Source of the DNA: Streptomyces wedmorensis
Lineage (GTDB): Bacteria; Actinomycetota; Actinomycetes; Streptomycetales; Streptomycetaceae
Assembly (NCBI RefSeq): GCF_000716445.1
Contig: NZ_JNWK01000010.1
Coordinates: forward strand, 155,737-219,736
Reading direction: 5' to 3'
Length of the DNA: 64,000 bases
Positions 25,861 to 34,140 of this stretch are shown here, in pieces. Below the pieces are notes generated by a model. It did not search any database. It was not told the origin of the DNA and was given only the letters and a program-made list of their open reading frames with translations. How positions within the stretch are numbered: the stretch's first letter is position 1; every line of letters begins with the position of its first letter. A program made the translations under genes and the position numbers.

Positions 25861-26981
25861 CCCGACGGGCGCGGCGGCGAGCTGGACTTCGCCCCGGTCG
25901 AGGGACCGGACCTGCGGCTGGACCAGGTGGAGGAGCTGCAGTCGCCGGCGAAGCGGATGCGCGCCGAGCAGGTGTCCTTCGAGGACGCGCGGCGCTCGCT
26001 TCGGGAGGTGCGGGAGCGCCCTGAGCGGTTCAGCCCGGCCACCACCGTCCTCGGTTACGTCCTGCCGACCGTCGGCCTGGGCGCGATGCGGCACGCGACC
26101 GTCCCCGCGGTCGTCGGGTACGCGGTGCTGGGCGCGGGCGTCGGTCTGCTCCGGCTCTTCGGCGACCGGCTCCCCGCGGCCCGTACCGCCCTGCCGGTGG
26201 TCGCGGCGATCCTCGTGACGGCCGCCTCCCTGCGCTGGGCCGGACCGCTCCTGCACGAGGACCCCACGGTCCTGTACGTCCCCCCGCTGATCGCCTTCCT
26301 GCCCGGCGCCGCGCTGCCCCGAGCGCCATCGAACTCGCCACCGGGGCGGCCCTGTCGAGCATGGCGCGGCCGGCCGGGGCGGTGAACGTCCTGCTGCTCC
26401 TGGCGCTCGGCATCCTGGTCGGTACCGAAGTCGTGCGGCCCCGGCCGACGGGCGGGCCCCCGGCCGAGGCGCTGGGGGCCTGGGCGCCGTGGGCCGGGGT
26501 GCTGCTGCTCGGCTTCGGGTTCCTGCTGTACTACTCCGCGCCGCCGCGGGTCACGTCGTGGCTGCTCGGCGCGCTGCTGGTCGAGCGGTTCGTGCAGTCG
26601 GCGGCCTCCGGGTTCGGCGGCGTGACCTTCGGTGCCTTCGCCGCCGGCATGCTGCCGCCGCCGATGGCCAGTTGGATCGCACGCCACTCGCACACCCCGG
26701 ACCAGGTGGTGTTCCTGCCCTGCTTCTGGCTCCTCGTGCCCGGCGCGGTCGGCCTCACCGGCGTCTCCGAGATCATCGTGAGCGGGGACACCGACGGCGG
26801 CCTGGACAGCCTGGTCAGCACGGTGATCACCGTGGCCGCCATCGCCCTCGGCGTCCTGGTGGGCGCCGGCCTCCGCCGGCGCCCTCGGCTGAGTCTCGGC
26901 GAGCCCGTTCCGGCGTCGCCCCTGCCCGAGTCGGGCGGAGGGAGCTCTCCGGGCGAGCCGCCGGCCACCGGCGGTCTCTGA
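25861..26981 (+). pseudogene. Broken threonine/serine exporter (ThrE-type) gene
   Basis: Translation of 25861-26316 gives the middle of a ThrE-family exporter: LDFAPVEGPDLRLDQVEEL, then SPATTVLGYVLPTVGLG, LPVVAAILVTA and PPLIAFLPGAAL. The family continues as AIELATGA, but that segment appears only in another frame from about 26325 (AIELATGAALSSMARPAGAV), running to TGA 26981. A frameshift therefore lies between 26317 and 26327. The N-terminal soluble third is also missing; upstream are only 24-bp repeats. The second half keeps about five membrane helices and reads through 206 codons from ATG 26361. Amino-acid export by this locus is probably lost. A sequencing error would explain the frameshift but not the missing front. 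Confidence 0.72.
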
Positions 26982-27005
26982 GCCCGTGTGCGGAGTCGCC
27001 CCGGA

Positions 27006-27314
27006 TCAGTGGGGCTTCTTCTCCCATTCGAGGGTCACCCGCAGGCTCGCGTTCGCGCTGCCCTGGACGACGAGCGCCGTCAGCCTGCCCGCGTCCAGGC
27101 CGAGCTGGCAGCCGAACTCGACGGTCGCGCGGTCCGGAGCCGCCTGGTGGAGCGCCTCGCCGATCTGCCCCGCGAAGGAGGAGAGCGCTTCGGTGACGGC
27201 CGAGAGGTCGGGCAGGCGGTCGCCGAGCCCTTCGAGTTCCGTGTCGGGGCCGAGGCGGCGGGCCTCCACGAACAGCGTCGCGTCGCCGACCTCGACCTTG
27301 GTGACGTCCGGCAT
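27006..27314 (-). CDS. Small trypsin-co-occurring-domain (CU044_2847/Trypco1-like) protein
   Basis: 102 residues from ATG 27314. It opens with VTKVEVGDATLFVEARRLG and ends in a β-strand LRVTLEWEKK after the segment ATVEFGCQLGLDAGRLTALV. This matches the small actinobacterial family found fused or next to trypsin-like proteases and NLR-type conflict proteins. Here there is no protease next door, so it is an orphan. The neighbours are the ThrE remnant (convergent, ending 25 bases away) and a secreted L,D-transpeptidase. The biochemical role is unknown. Confidence 0.68.
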   Translation of the reverse strand: MPDVTKVEVGDATLFVEARRLGPDTELEGLGDRLPDLSAVTEALSSFAGQIGEALHQAAPDRATVEFGCQLGLDAGRLTALVVQGSANASLRVTLEWEKKPH

Positions 27315-27417
27315 CGATGCTCCCTGCGGTCGGTGAGGGCGGGCAGGACGTCAGTATCACCGAGGGGTACGGAACCGAGGGCGTCCACCGGGACGATCGG
27401 CGTGGCGCGGCGCCCGT

Positions 27418-28764
27418 TCAGAGCTCCGGGCGGAGGGCGCCGGCGGAGAGGGAGGACGCGGCGACGGCGGCGCTCGGGTCGAGAGCGCTACCCCGCCGCC
27501 ACTCGGGCCAGCTGAGGTTCCAGTCGCCGAAGCCGTTGTCGAACGGCGTCATCGGCGCCCCGTACCCGTGGATCACACGCACGAGGTCGCCCTCGCGGAC
27601 CGTGCCGAACAGCCAGGCGGCGTCCTCGGTGCTCATGCCGGTGCAGCCGTGGCTGACGTTCTCGCTGCCCTGCGCGTCGACCGACCAGGGTGCGGCGTGC
27701 AGGTACTCGCCGCTCCATGTCACCCGGGTGGCCCAGCGGACCTTGAGGTCGAAATAGTCGCGGCTGCCGCGCGCGATGCCGATGGAGTCGCCGCGCATGC
27801 GGACGAGCGGCTCCTTGCCGAGGACCACCTTGATGCCTCCTCGGGTGCGGTAGCCGGCCTTGCCCGTGGTGACCGGGAATGTCCGCAGCGGCAGGCCGTC
27901 GCGGAAGACGGTCATCTTGAGGGCGGAGACGTCGGTGACGGCTTCGAGCCGGGCCCCGATGGTGAAGGTGAGGGAGCGTGAGGGGCCGCCGTAGAGGCCG
28001 TCGGTGATCCTGACCCCGTCGAGGCCGCTGTGGACGCGGACGGTGGTGTACGCGGGCCAGTAGACACGGGGCCGGTAGTGGAGGGTGTTGGAGTCGATCC
28101 AGTACCAGGTGCCTTCGACGGGGGCTTCGGTGCGTACGTCGAGGGCGCGTTCCACGGTCCGGCGCGCCCTGAGGTCGTCGGCCGGCACGGGATGGCTGAG
28201 CTCGGCCGTGATCGGCTGCCCCACGCCGTAGGTGCGGCCGTCGTCGGGCCCGAAGGCAACGGTGAGGCGCTCTCCGGCGGGTGCCGAGGGGCTGCGGAAG
28301 TCGAGGCGGGCGAGGTCGCGGTGGGCGCCGCGGCCAGCGGCCCGTTCGACGGCGAGACGGGCCGTGAAGCGGGACCCCGCGGGCAGCGCCGCCGCGCTCG
28401 TCCACCGGGTGCCGTCGGCGCTCGACGTCCCGGCGACACTGCGGCCGCTCTGGTCGGTGACGGTGACGTCCGCGAGGACCCCGGGCGTGCGCAGCTCCAG
28501 TTCCACGGGGCCCGACGCCCCTGCGTCGAGCGCGAAGGGAGTGCCGGTGAGCACGGGGCCGCCGGTGAGCGCGACCGTGTGCCAGGGCACGGAGCAGAGT
28601 CCGCCGCCGGCGGAGCAGCCGTCGACGGTGACGACGGCGGTGGGGTCGGAGGCCGCGGCGGGGCGTTCCCGGCTCGCGGGCGCCTGTGCCGCCGTACCGA
28701 CGAGCACGGCTCCGACCGCCAGGGACAGCGCTCCCCACCCCCGTACGTATCTGCGTGACGACAC
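27418..28764 (-). CDS. Secreted L,D-transpeptidase (YkuD domain with Ig-like domains)
   Basis: About 448 residues from GTG 28764, chosen for GGGGAGGG eight bases upstream and an immediate signal peptide (RRYVRGWGALSLAVGAVLVG). Residues 40-300 form two Ig-like modules as in mycobacterial LdtMt2. The YkuD domain follows, with the catalytic motif SHGCTGMS near residue 370 (Cys nucleophile, His in the same motif) and GIARGSRDYF before it. Such enzymes make 3-3 crosslinks in peptidoglycan or attach proteins to it, and are insensitive to most penicillins. An ATG 60 bases upstream has no ribosome site. Single gene. Confidence 0.87.
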   Translation of the reverse strand: MSSRRYVRGWGALSLAVGAVLVGTAAQAPASRERPAAASDPTAVVTVDGCSAGGGLCSVPWHTVALTGGPVLTGTPFALDAGASGPVELELRTPGVLADVTVTDQSGRSVAGTSSADGTRWTSAAALPAGSRFTARLAVERAAGRGAHRDLARLDFRSPSAPAGERLTVAFGPDDGRTYGVGQPITAELSHPVPADDLRARRTVERALDVRTEAPVEGTWYWIDSNTLHYRPRVYWPAYTTVRVHSGLDGVRITDGLYGGPSRSLTFTIGARLEAVTDVSALKMTVFRDGLPLRTFPVTTGKAGYRTRGGIKVVLGKEPLVRMRGDSIGIARGSRDYFDLKVRWATRVTWSGEYLHAAPWSVDAQGSENVSHGCTGMSTEDAAWLFGTVREGDLVRVIHGYGAPMTPFDNGFGDWNLSWPEWRRGSALDPSAAVAASSLSAGALRPEL

Positions 28765-28900
28765 GTCGGACACCCTCCCCTTCCGGACGACGACGTCGGC
28801 GGACGGTGCCGACTCAAGCATCAAAACGGATCAAGGGAGAAAAAGATGATCAAGGCGCCGGGCGTGGCGGGCGAGAGGCGGACGAGACGACTCGAATGGG

Positions 28901-29386
28901 TCAGCGGGCGGGCTCGGGGAGCTCCTCACCGGTCTCCAGCAGCGACTTGAGGCTGGCGATCAGCGCGGGCCACCCTTCGCCGATCAGCTCCCTGATGGTG
29001 CCGTCGGGCTTCAGGTCGCCGTGTGTGACGGTGAGTTCGACCATGTCGCCGGAGGGCTCGATCGCGAAGGTCACCCGGGACCTCGGCTCGGCGGCGAGCC
29101 GTTCGTAGACCGCGCGATCGAGACCGACGGCCTCCGCCCAGGCGGGCGTGAACGTGTGCCAGGTGTACGAGAGGAGGCGGCCGGGCTCGGCGGCGAGGAC
29201 GACCTGCTCGGGGTCCGCGGTGCGGCGTCCGCCCTCGTTCCAGACCATCGGGGAACCGGCGGTCCACTCGGTCTCGAAGGCCACGCCCCAGTAGCGCCGG
29301 GTGAGCTCGGGGTCGGTGAGCGCCTTCCAGAGCTCGTCGGGGGTCGTCCGGATGTAGGTGGTGTAGACGAACGAGTCGCTGTCCAT
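28901..29386 (-). CDS. SRPBCC (AHSA1-type) ligand-binding protein
   Basis: 161 residues from ATG 29386 with GAGGGG seven bases upstream. The START-like pattern is clear: FVYTTYIRTTPDELWKALTD, then RYWGVAFETEWTAGSPMVW, LLSYTWHTFTP and the C-terminal helix GWPALIASLKSLLE. The fold binds hydrophobic small molecules; some members are immunity or resistance proteins. It is divergent from a PadR regulator with 161 bases between, which likely controls it. Confidence 0.83.
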   Translation of the reverse strand: MDSDSFVYTTYIRTTPDELWKALTDPELTRRYWGVAFETEWTAGSPMVWNEGGRRTADPEQVVLAAEPGRLLSYTWHTFTPAWAEAVGLDRAVYERLAAEPRSRVTFAIEPSGDMVELTVTHGDLKPDGTIRELIGEGWPALIASLKSLLETGEELPEPAR

Positions 29387-29498
29387 CGTGCTGCCCCTCG
29401 GATCTGCTCCCCCGCTGCCTTCCCCTCTCCAGCCTAGGCAGGCGCCGGACCGACCTGCCAGCGAAGGACACCCGTCCGGCCCGTGGGGTGCCTTATCG

Positions 29499-29528
29499 GT
29501 TGAATAGGTGCGGAGGAAACTATTCAAC
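29499..29528. promoter_or_regulatory. Likely PadR operator
   Basis: Arms GTTGAATAG (29499-29507) and CTATTCAAC (29520-29528) form a perfect 9-bp inverted repeat with a 12-base gap, A/T rich in an otherwise G/C rich region, ending 19 bases before the padR ATG. Confidence 0.65.
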
Positions 29529-29547
29529 ATGCTGCTAGCGTGTCCGG

Positions 29548-30138
29548 ATGTCGCTCAAGCACGCCGTCCTCGCAGCTCTCCTGGAGGGCGAGGCATCCGG
29601 ATACGACCTGGCCAAGATCTTCGACGTGTCCGTCGCCAACTTCTGGGCCGCCACCCCGCAGCAGCTCTACCGCGAGCTGGACCGCCTCGACGAGGCCGGG
29701 CTGATCACGGCCCGCGTGGTGGAGCAGGAGCGGCGCCCGAACAAGCGGATGTTCAGCCTCACGGAGCCGGGCCTGCGCGATCTGGCGGCCTACACGTCGA
29801 CGCCACCGCGCCCGAGCGCCGTCCGTGACGAGCTGATGGTCCAGGTACAGGCCTGCGACGAGGGCGACACGGCGGCGGTGCGCGGCTTCGTGGCACGGCG
29901 GATGGAGACGGCCCGGGCGAAGCTGGCCCGATACGACCGGCTGCGGGAACGGATGCTCGACGGTCGGGACGAGGACACCTACCTCGCCGAGGCGGAGCGG
30001 GTCGGCCCCTATCTGACGCTGATGCGCGGCCGGTTCTTCGAGGAGGAGAACCTGCGCTGGGGCGAGCGGGCGCTGGCGGTGCTCGACCGCCGTGCCGCCG
30101 CGCGGAACGGCGTGGCGGAAGCCGCTCCCCGCGGCTGA
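29548..30138 (+). CDS. PadR-family regulator
   Basis: 196 residues. The PadR winged helix is at residues 1-80: MSLKHAVLAALLEGEASGYD, then AATPQQLYRELDRLDEAGLI and ERRPNKRMFSLTEPG. A C-terminal helical dimer domain (Vir_act_alpha_C type) follows. It most likely represses itself and the divergent SRPBCC gene through the A/T-rich inverted repeat. The inducer is unknown. Confidence 0.88.
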   Translation: MSLKHAVLAALLEGEASGYDLAKIFDVSVANFWAATPQQLYRELDRLDEAGLITARVVEQERRPNKRMFSLTEPGLRDLAAYTSTPPRPSAVRDELMVQVQACDEGDTAAVRGFVARRMETARAKLARYDRLRERMLDGRDEDTYLAEAERVGPYLTLMRGRFFEEENLRWGERALAVLDRRAAARNGVAEAAPRG

Positions 30139-30264
30139 AGCGGTCCCTTCTCAAGGCCGTTCGCCCACCCGCCCGTATCCACCGGCCTTACCCTGCGGTA
30201 ACGTCACCGACCGGCCACCGGAGGCGCCGGTGGCGTCGCGGGTAGGGATCGGGGACAGGCTTCC

Positions 30265-30714
30265 ATGAACGTCGGTGACCTCGTCGAGGACTTCAGCCTT
30301 CCGGACGAGACGGGAGCGGCGCGCTCGCTCACCGGCCTCCTCTCCGAGGGGCCGGTCGTCCTCTTCTTCTACCCGGCGGCGCTGACGCCCGGGTGCACGG
30401 CCGAGGCCTGTCACTTCCGTGACCTCGCCGCCGAGTTCCGTGCCGTCGGCGCGCTTCCCGTCGGCATCAGCTCGGACGCCGTGGAGCGGCAGCAGGAGTT
30501 CGCGGAGCGACACTCCCTGGGCTACCCCCTGCTCTCCGACACGGACGGCGCCATACGCGAACGGTTCGGCGTGAAGCGCGGGTTCTCTCTCGCCCCGACC
30601 AAGCGGGTCACGTTCGTGATCGGCCAGGACCGGCGGGTGCGCGAGGTCGTCCGCAGCGAGCTGCGCATGAGCGCCCACGCGGACCGCGCTCTGGCCGCCC
30701 TGCGCCAGGACTGA
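30265..30714 (+). CDS. bcp: Peroxiredoxin, BCP/AhpE type
   Basis: 149 residues. The peroxidatic motif is PAALTPGCTAEACHFRD with Cys44 as peroxidatic and Cys49 as the BCP-type resolving cysteine. It reduces H2O2 and organic peroxides with thioredoxin or a similar donor, in the cytoplasm. Arg in the C-terminal half (DRRVREVVRSELRM) fits the family active-site arginine. A short palindrome TTACC-N4-GGTAA (30188-30201) lies 64 bases upstream and may be a regulator site. Monocistronic. Confidence 0.88.
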   Translation: MNVGDLVEDFSLPDETGAARSLTGLLSEGPVVLFFYPAALTPGCTAEACHFRDLAAEFRAVGALPVGISSDAVERQQEFAERHSLGYPLLSDTDGAIRERFGVKRGFSLAPTKRVTFVIGQDRRVREVVRSELRMSAHADRALAALRQD

Positions 30715-30906
30715 CCGGAGGGGCCGGGCTTCGTCCGCGGCTCCGCGTGGCCTCGTCGGCGCACCGGCGTTCCGCGGTTTCCATCCGACCACGGCGGCGC
30801 GCGACCCGCACGCCGGACCGCCACGACATGCGGAGCCGTGAGGGCTGGGTGAGACTCGCTCCAACGCCAGGCCTCTCCCGGCCGGGCGGGAACGGAGTAC
30901 GCAGGA

Positions 30907-31308
30907 ATGGACGACTACCCCCTCCTCAACGTCTTCTGGACCATGCTGTGGTTCTTCCTCTGGATCATGTGGCTCTTCCTGCTGTTCAAGGTGATCACGG
31001 ACATCTTCCGCGACGAGTCACTCCACGGCTGGGGCAAGGCGGGCTGGCTGATCTTCTGCATCCTGCTCCCCTTCCTCGGGGTGTTCGTGTACGTCATCGC
31101 CCGCGGCAAGAGCATGGGGCAGCGTGACGTCAAGCAGGCCAGGGACAGCGAAGCCGCGTTCCAGGACTACATCCGCAAGACGGCGGGGACTGCGCCCGCG
31201 GGAGGCGGCAGCGCCACCGAGGAGCTGGCCCGGCTGGCGGACCTGAAGGACAAGGGCGCCATCACGGCCGAGGAGTTCGAGAAGGCGAAGGCCAAGGTCC
31301 TGTCCTGA
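30907..31308 (+). CDS. PLDc_N/SHOCT membrane protein
   Basis: 133 residues from ATG 30907. Two membrane helices at about 8-32 (WTMLWFFLWIMWLFLLF) and 45-67 (GWLIFCILLPFLGVFVYVI) form the PLDc_N-type hairpin. A charged linker follows, and a C-terminal SHOCT motif ELARLADLKDKGAITAEEFE at about 106-125 ends the protein. SHOCT modules are oligomerisation tails. It is followed 22 bases later by another membrane protein gene, probably in the same operon. No known reaction. Confidence 0.82.
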   Translation: MDDYPLLNVFWTMLWFFLWIMWLFLLFKVITDIFRDESLHGWGKAGWLIFCILLPFLGVFVYVIARGKSMGQRDVKQARDSEAAFQDYIRKTAGTAPAGGGSATEELARLADLKDKGAITAEEFEKAKAKVLS

Positions 31309-31330
31309 CCGGGCGTGATGAAGGGCGGCG

Positions 31331-32275
31331 GTGGTGCGGAAGGAGGCTGGGGCGGAGGCCTCCGCCGGGCTCGCGGGCTCCCTGCTGCGGGAGGTCGCCG
31401 CGGAGCCCGGCCGGCTCCCGGAGGCCCTGGCCTCCTTCGCCCTGCGCCGGCTGGGTCCGGGCGCGGGGCACGCCGTCGAGAGCCTGCGGGCCGCCCACCC
31501 CGAGGCGGACGCGGCGGCGCTGAGGGCCCTGGTCGTGGCGCGCGGGCGCCGAAGGGTGACCGCCGAAGGGGCTTTCGTCGGCGGCCCCTTCATGCTGTTC
31601 ATCCCCTTCGCGTTCTGCGGGGCCCTGCTGTACCAGGCGCGGATGATCCTCGAACTCGCGGCCGTCGGGGGGCTGGACAGCACGGATCCCGAGCGGGCTG
31701 CCGAACTGCTCGTCCTCCAGGGCGTGTACGACGACACCGTGACGGCCCGCGCCGCACTGAGGGTCGCTCCCCCCAGCACCGGACGGCCTGGGCGACGCGG
31801 CCTGGGCCGGTGGGCCGCGCTGTGGAAGCTGGTGATCCGGATGGCGCGACTCCTCGGGCTGATGACACCGACCACCGACACCGCGCGGTGGTTCGTCCGG
31901 GTGGGGCAGATCGCGCTCGTGGTCGCCGTCTTCCTGGTCGGCCTGGTGGCGCCCCTCGTATGGCTGCCGTACCTGGCCGTCTCGTACTGGCGGGCCACCA
32001 CGCGGCTGATGGACCGGGCCACCGTCTTCTACGTCGGCTCCCCCGACCTTCGCTCCCCGCGTGGTGCCCAGTTCGCCCCGGCCATGGGCGTGGCAGTGTT
32101 GCGCGCCGTGGGTTCCCTGCTCGTGCCGGCGGTCGCGGTGTTCCTGGTCGTCACCGCGGACCTCCAGGTCGCGGGCGGGCGGTGGCCGCTGCTCGGGATC
32201 GTGCTCACGTCGAGCTGCCTGTTCACGGGCGGCTGGTGGCTGTGGCGGCGCCACAGGCGCCGATCGACCCCCTAA
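31331..32275 (+). CDS. Membrane protein of unknown function
   Basis: 314 residues from GTG 31331. A soluble helical N-terminus (residues 1-75), then hydrophobic helices at about 83-105 (GGPFMLFIPFAFCGALLYQA), 190-215, 260-282 and 286-306. The region 106-180 is charged. I do not recognise the family. It is likely co-transcribed with the PLDc_N/SHOCT gene upstream. It ends two bases before the A/T-rich NsrR-like site of the next gene, which makes a shared transcript unlikely. Confidence 0.65.
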   Translation: MVRKEAGAEASAGLAGSLLREVAAEPGRLPEALASFALRRLGPGAGHAVESLRAAHPEADAAALRALVVARGRRRVTAEGAFVGGPFMLFIPFAFCGALLYQARMILELAAVGGLDSTDPERAAELLVLQGVYDDTVTARAALRVAPPSTGRPGRRGLGRWAALWKLVIRMARLLGLMTPTTDTARWFVRVGQIALVVAVFLVGLVAPLVWLPYLAVSYWRATTRLMDRATVFYVGSPDLRSPRGAQFAPAMGVAVLRAVGSLLVPAVAVFLVVTADLQVAGGRWPLLGIVLTSSCLFTGGWWLWRRHRRRSTP

Positions 32276-32276
32276 T

Positions 32277-32296
32277 AAGTAATCGAGATACCTCTT
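32277..32296. promoter_or_regulatory. Candidate NsrR site at nsrR
   Basis: AAGTAATCGAGATACCTCTT is an imperfect inverted repeat (AAG..TA.TC / GA.TA..CTT) ending 15 bases before the nsrR GTG. Its position and partial match to NsrR sites suggest autoregulation. Confidence 0.5.
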
Positions 32297-32311
32297 TGAT
32301 ACGGTCAGACC

Positions 32312-32755
32312 GTGAGGCTGACGAAGTTCACCGACCTGGCGCTCCGTGCCGTGATGCGCCTGGCGGTCACCGCACCGGAGGAGTCCGTCACCACCCGCGA
32401 GGTGGCGGAGTCGATGGACGTGCCCTACGCCCACATGGCGAAGGTGGTCACCCGGCTCCAGCACCTCGGCGTGGTCGAAGCGCGACGGGGACGTGGTGGC
32501 GGCCTGGCTCTGACGGAGCTGGGCCGACGGTCTTCGGTGGGATGGCTGACCCGCACCCTGGAGGGCGAGGAGGAGGTCGTCGCCTGCGAGGGCGATCCGC
32601 CGTGCCCGCTGCGCACCGCGTGCCGGCTGCGGGGGGCACTGCGCGAGGCCCAAGAGGCGTTCTACCGCGCGCTCGACCCGCTGACCGTGGCGGAGCTCGT
32701 GACCTCGCCGACCGGTCCGCTCCTCCTCGCCCTCACGCCACGCCCCACCTCCTGA
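32312..32755 (+). CDS. nsrR: NsrR, Rrf2-family NO-sensing repressor
   Basis: 147 residues from GTG 32312. The Rrf2 winged helix opens MRLTKFTDLALRAVMRLA and continues VTTREVAESMDVPYAHMAKV. Three cysteines at 92, 98 and 104 (ACEGDPPCPLRTAC) and Asp8 match the four ligands of the [4Fe-4S] cluster described for Streptomyces NsrR (three Cys plus Asp8). NO destroys or nitrosylates the cluster and releases DNA. The neighbouring gene is hmp, the classic NsrR target, 76 bases downstream on the same strand. Confidence 0.92.
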   Translation: MRLTKFTDLALRAVMRLAVTAPEESVTTREVAESMDVPYAHMAKVVTRLQHLGVVEARRGRGGGLALTELGRRSSVGWLTRTLEGEEEVVACEGDPPCPLRTACRLRGALREAQEAFYRALDPLTVAELVTSPTGPLLLALTPRPTS

Positions 32756-32798
32756 ACCGTGGCGCCCCCGGGCTCCACTCGACCTCCACACACCTTTT

Positions 32799-32822
32799 AA
32801 TACGCAGATCATCTACCAGATT
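32799..32822. promoter_or_regulatory. NsrR operator before hmp
   Basis: Centred on AGATCATCT (AGAT-c-ATCT) with flanking AAT and ATT, ten bases before the hmp start. It closely resembles, as I recall, the hmpA operator of S. coelicolor, which has the same ATCATCTACCA core. Confidence 0.72.
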
Positions 32823-32831
32823 GAGGTTCCC

Positions 32832-34019
32832 ATGCTGTCCGAGCAGGCCGTCCCGGTCGTCCGCGCCACCCTGCCCGCCGTCGGCGGCGCGCTCGACCAG
32901 ATCACCGAGCGGTTCTACGGGCGTCTCTTCGCCGCCCACCCCGAGCTCCTGCGCGACCTGTTCAACCGGGGCAACCAGGCCAACGGCGAGCAGCGCAAGG
33001 CGCTCGCCGGCTCCATAGCGGCCTTCGCCGTCGCCCTGCTCGAGAACCCGGACAGCCGCCCCGACGCCATGCTGTCCCGGATCGCCCACAAGCACGCCTC
33101 GCTCGGCGTGACCTCCGAGCAGTACAAGGTCGTGCACGAGCACCTCTTCGCCGCGATCGTGGAGGTGCTCGGCGAGGCGGTGACCCCGGAGGTCGCCCAG
33201 GCCTGGGACGAGGTGTACTGGCTGATGGCGAACGCGCTGATCGCCGTGGAGGCCCGGCTCTACCAGGAGTCGGGCGTACCCGAGGGCGAGGTCTGGCGGT
33301 CGATGGAGATCGCCGGACGCCACGAGGAGACGCCCGACACGGTGTCCTTCACCCTGCGGCACACCGACGGCGCCCCCACCGCCGCGTTCCGGCCCGGCCA
33401 GTACGTGAGCGTCCGGGTCTCACTGCCCGACGGAGCGCGCCAGATCCGCCAGTACAGCCTGTCCGCCGCGCCGGGGCGCCCCGAGTGGCGGATCACCGTG
33501 AAGCGGGTCGACGGCGACCCCGCGGGCGAGGTCTCCTCCTGGCTGCACGCCCACGCCCGCCCCGGCGACACCGTGGAGGTGTCGGCCCCGTTCGGCGACC
33601 TGGTACTGCCCGAGGGCGAGGGCCCCCTGCTGCTCGCCTCGGCGGGCATCGGCAGCACGCCCATGCTCGCGATGCTCGACCATCTCGCGACCACCGGTTC
33701 GGCCCGCCCGGTGGTGGTCGTGCACGCCGACCGCTCCCCCGCGTCCCACGCGCACGCCGCCGAGCTGCGGCGCCTGGTCGGCACGCTGCCACAGGGCACG
33801 CTGCACCTCTGGTACGAGGAGCCGGGTGACTCCGGTGCACGCGCGGGCCGCGCGGACGTCACGGCGCTCGACCTGCCGGCGGGCACCACCGCCTACCTGT
33901 GCGGGCCACTGCCCTTCCTGCGCGCGGTGCGCGGCGACCTCCTCGGCGGGGGCACCCCGGCGGCCGACATCCACTACGAGGTGTTCGGTCCCGACCTGTG
34001 GCTCGGCTCCGAGAACTGA
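32832..34019 (+). CDS. hmp: Flavohemoglobin, NO dioxygenase
   Basis: 395 residues, standard length. Residues 1-140 are a globin (heme proximal His in IAHKHASLGV, distal Tyr/Gln region near FYGRLF). Residues 150-250 are an FAD-binding ferredoxin-reductase domain (RQYSLS motif near 205). Residues 255-390 bind NAD(P)H (ASAGIGSTPMLAML, and CGPLPFLRAV near 355). It converts NO and O2 to nitrate in the cytoplasm. Encoded right after nsrR with an NsrR-type site over the start region, so expression should respond to NO. Confidence 0.95.
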   Translation: MLSEQAVPVVRATLPAVGGALDQITERFYGRLFAAHPELLRDLFNRGNQANGEQRKALAGSIAAFAVALLENPDSRPDAMLSRIAHKHASLGVTSEQYKVVHEHLFAAIVEVLGEAVTPEVAQAWDEVYWLMANALIAVEARLYQESGVPEGEVWRSMEIAGRHEETPDTVSFTLRHTDGAPTAAFRPGQYVSVRVSLPDGARQIRQYSLSAAPGRPEWRITVKRVDGDPAGEVSSWLHAHARPGDTVEVSAPFGDLVLPEGEGPLLLASAGIGSTPMLAMLDHLATTGSARPVVVVHADRSPASHAHAAELRRLVGTLPQGTLHLWYEEPGDSGARAGRADVTALDLPAGTTAYLCGPLPFLRAVRGDLLGGGTPAADIHYEVFGPDLWLGSEN

Positions 34020-34140
34020 CCACACCTCACTGCGAGACCTTCGATCCCTGTGCGTCATAGCACTCCCGCTGCGGATACTGCATAGTGAGGTCCCGTACCG
34101 GCCTCGCAATCAGCGGGTCCGCAGCGAATGGACGGAAGCG

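Noticed and set aside
26317..26327. Programmed frameshift in the ThrE-like gene
   Set aside because: No slippery heptamer or stimulating structure, and the gene front is missing too, so decay is simpler.
28765..28824. Longer start of the L,D-transpeptidase
   Set aside because: No ribosome site before the ATG and it would bury the signal peptide behind a charged head.
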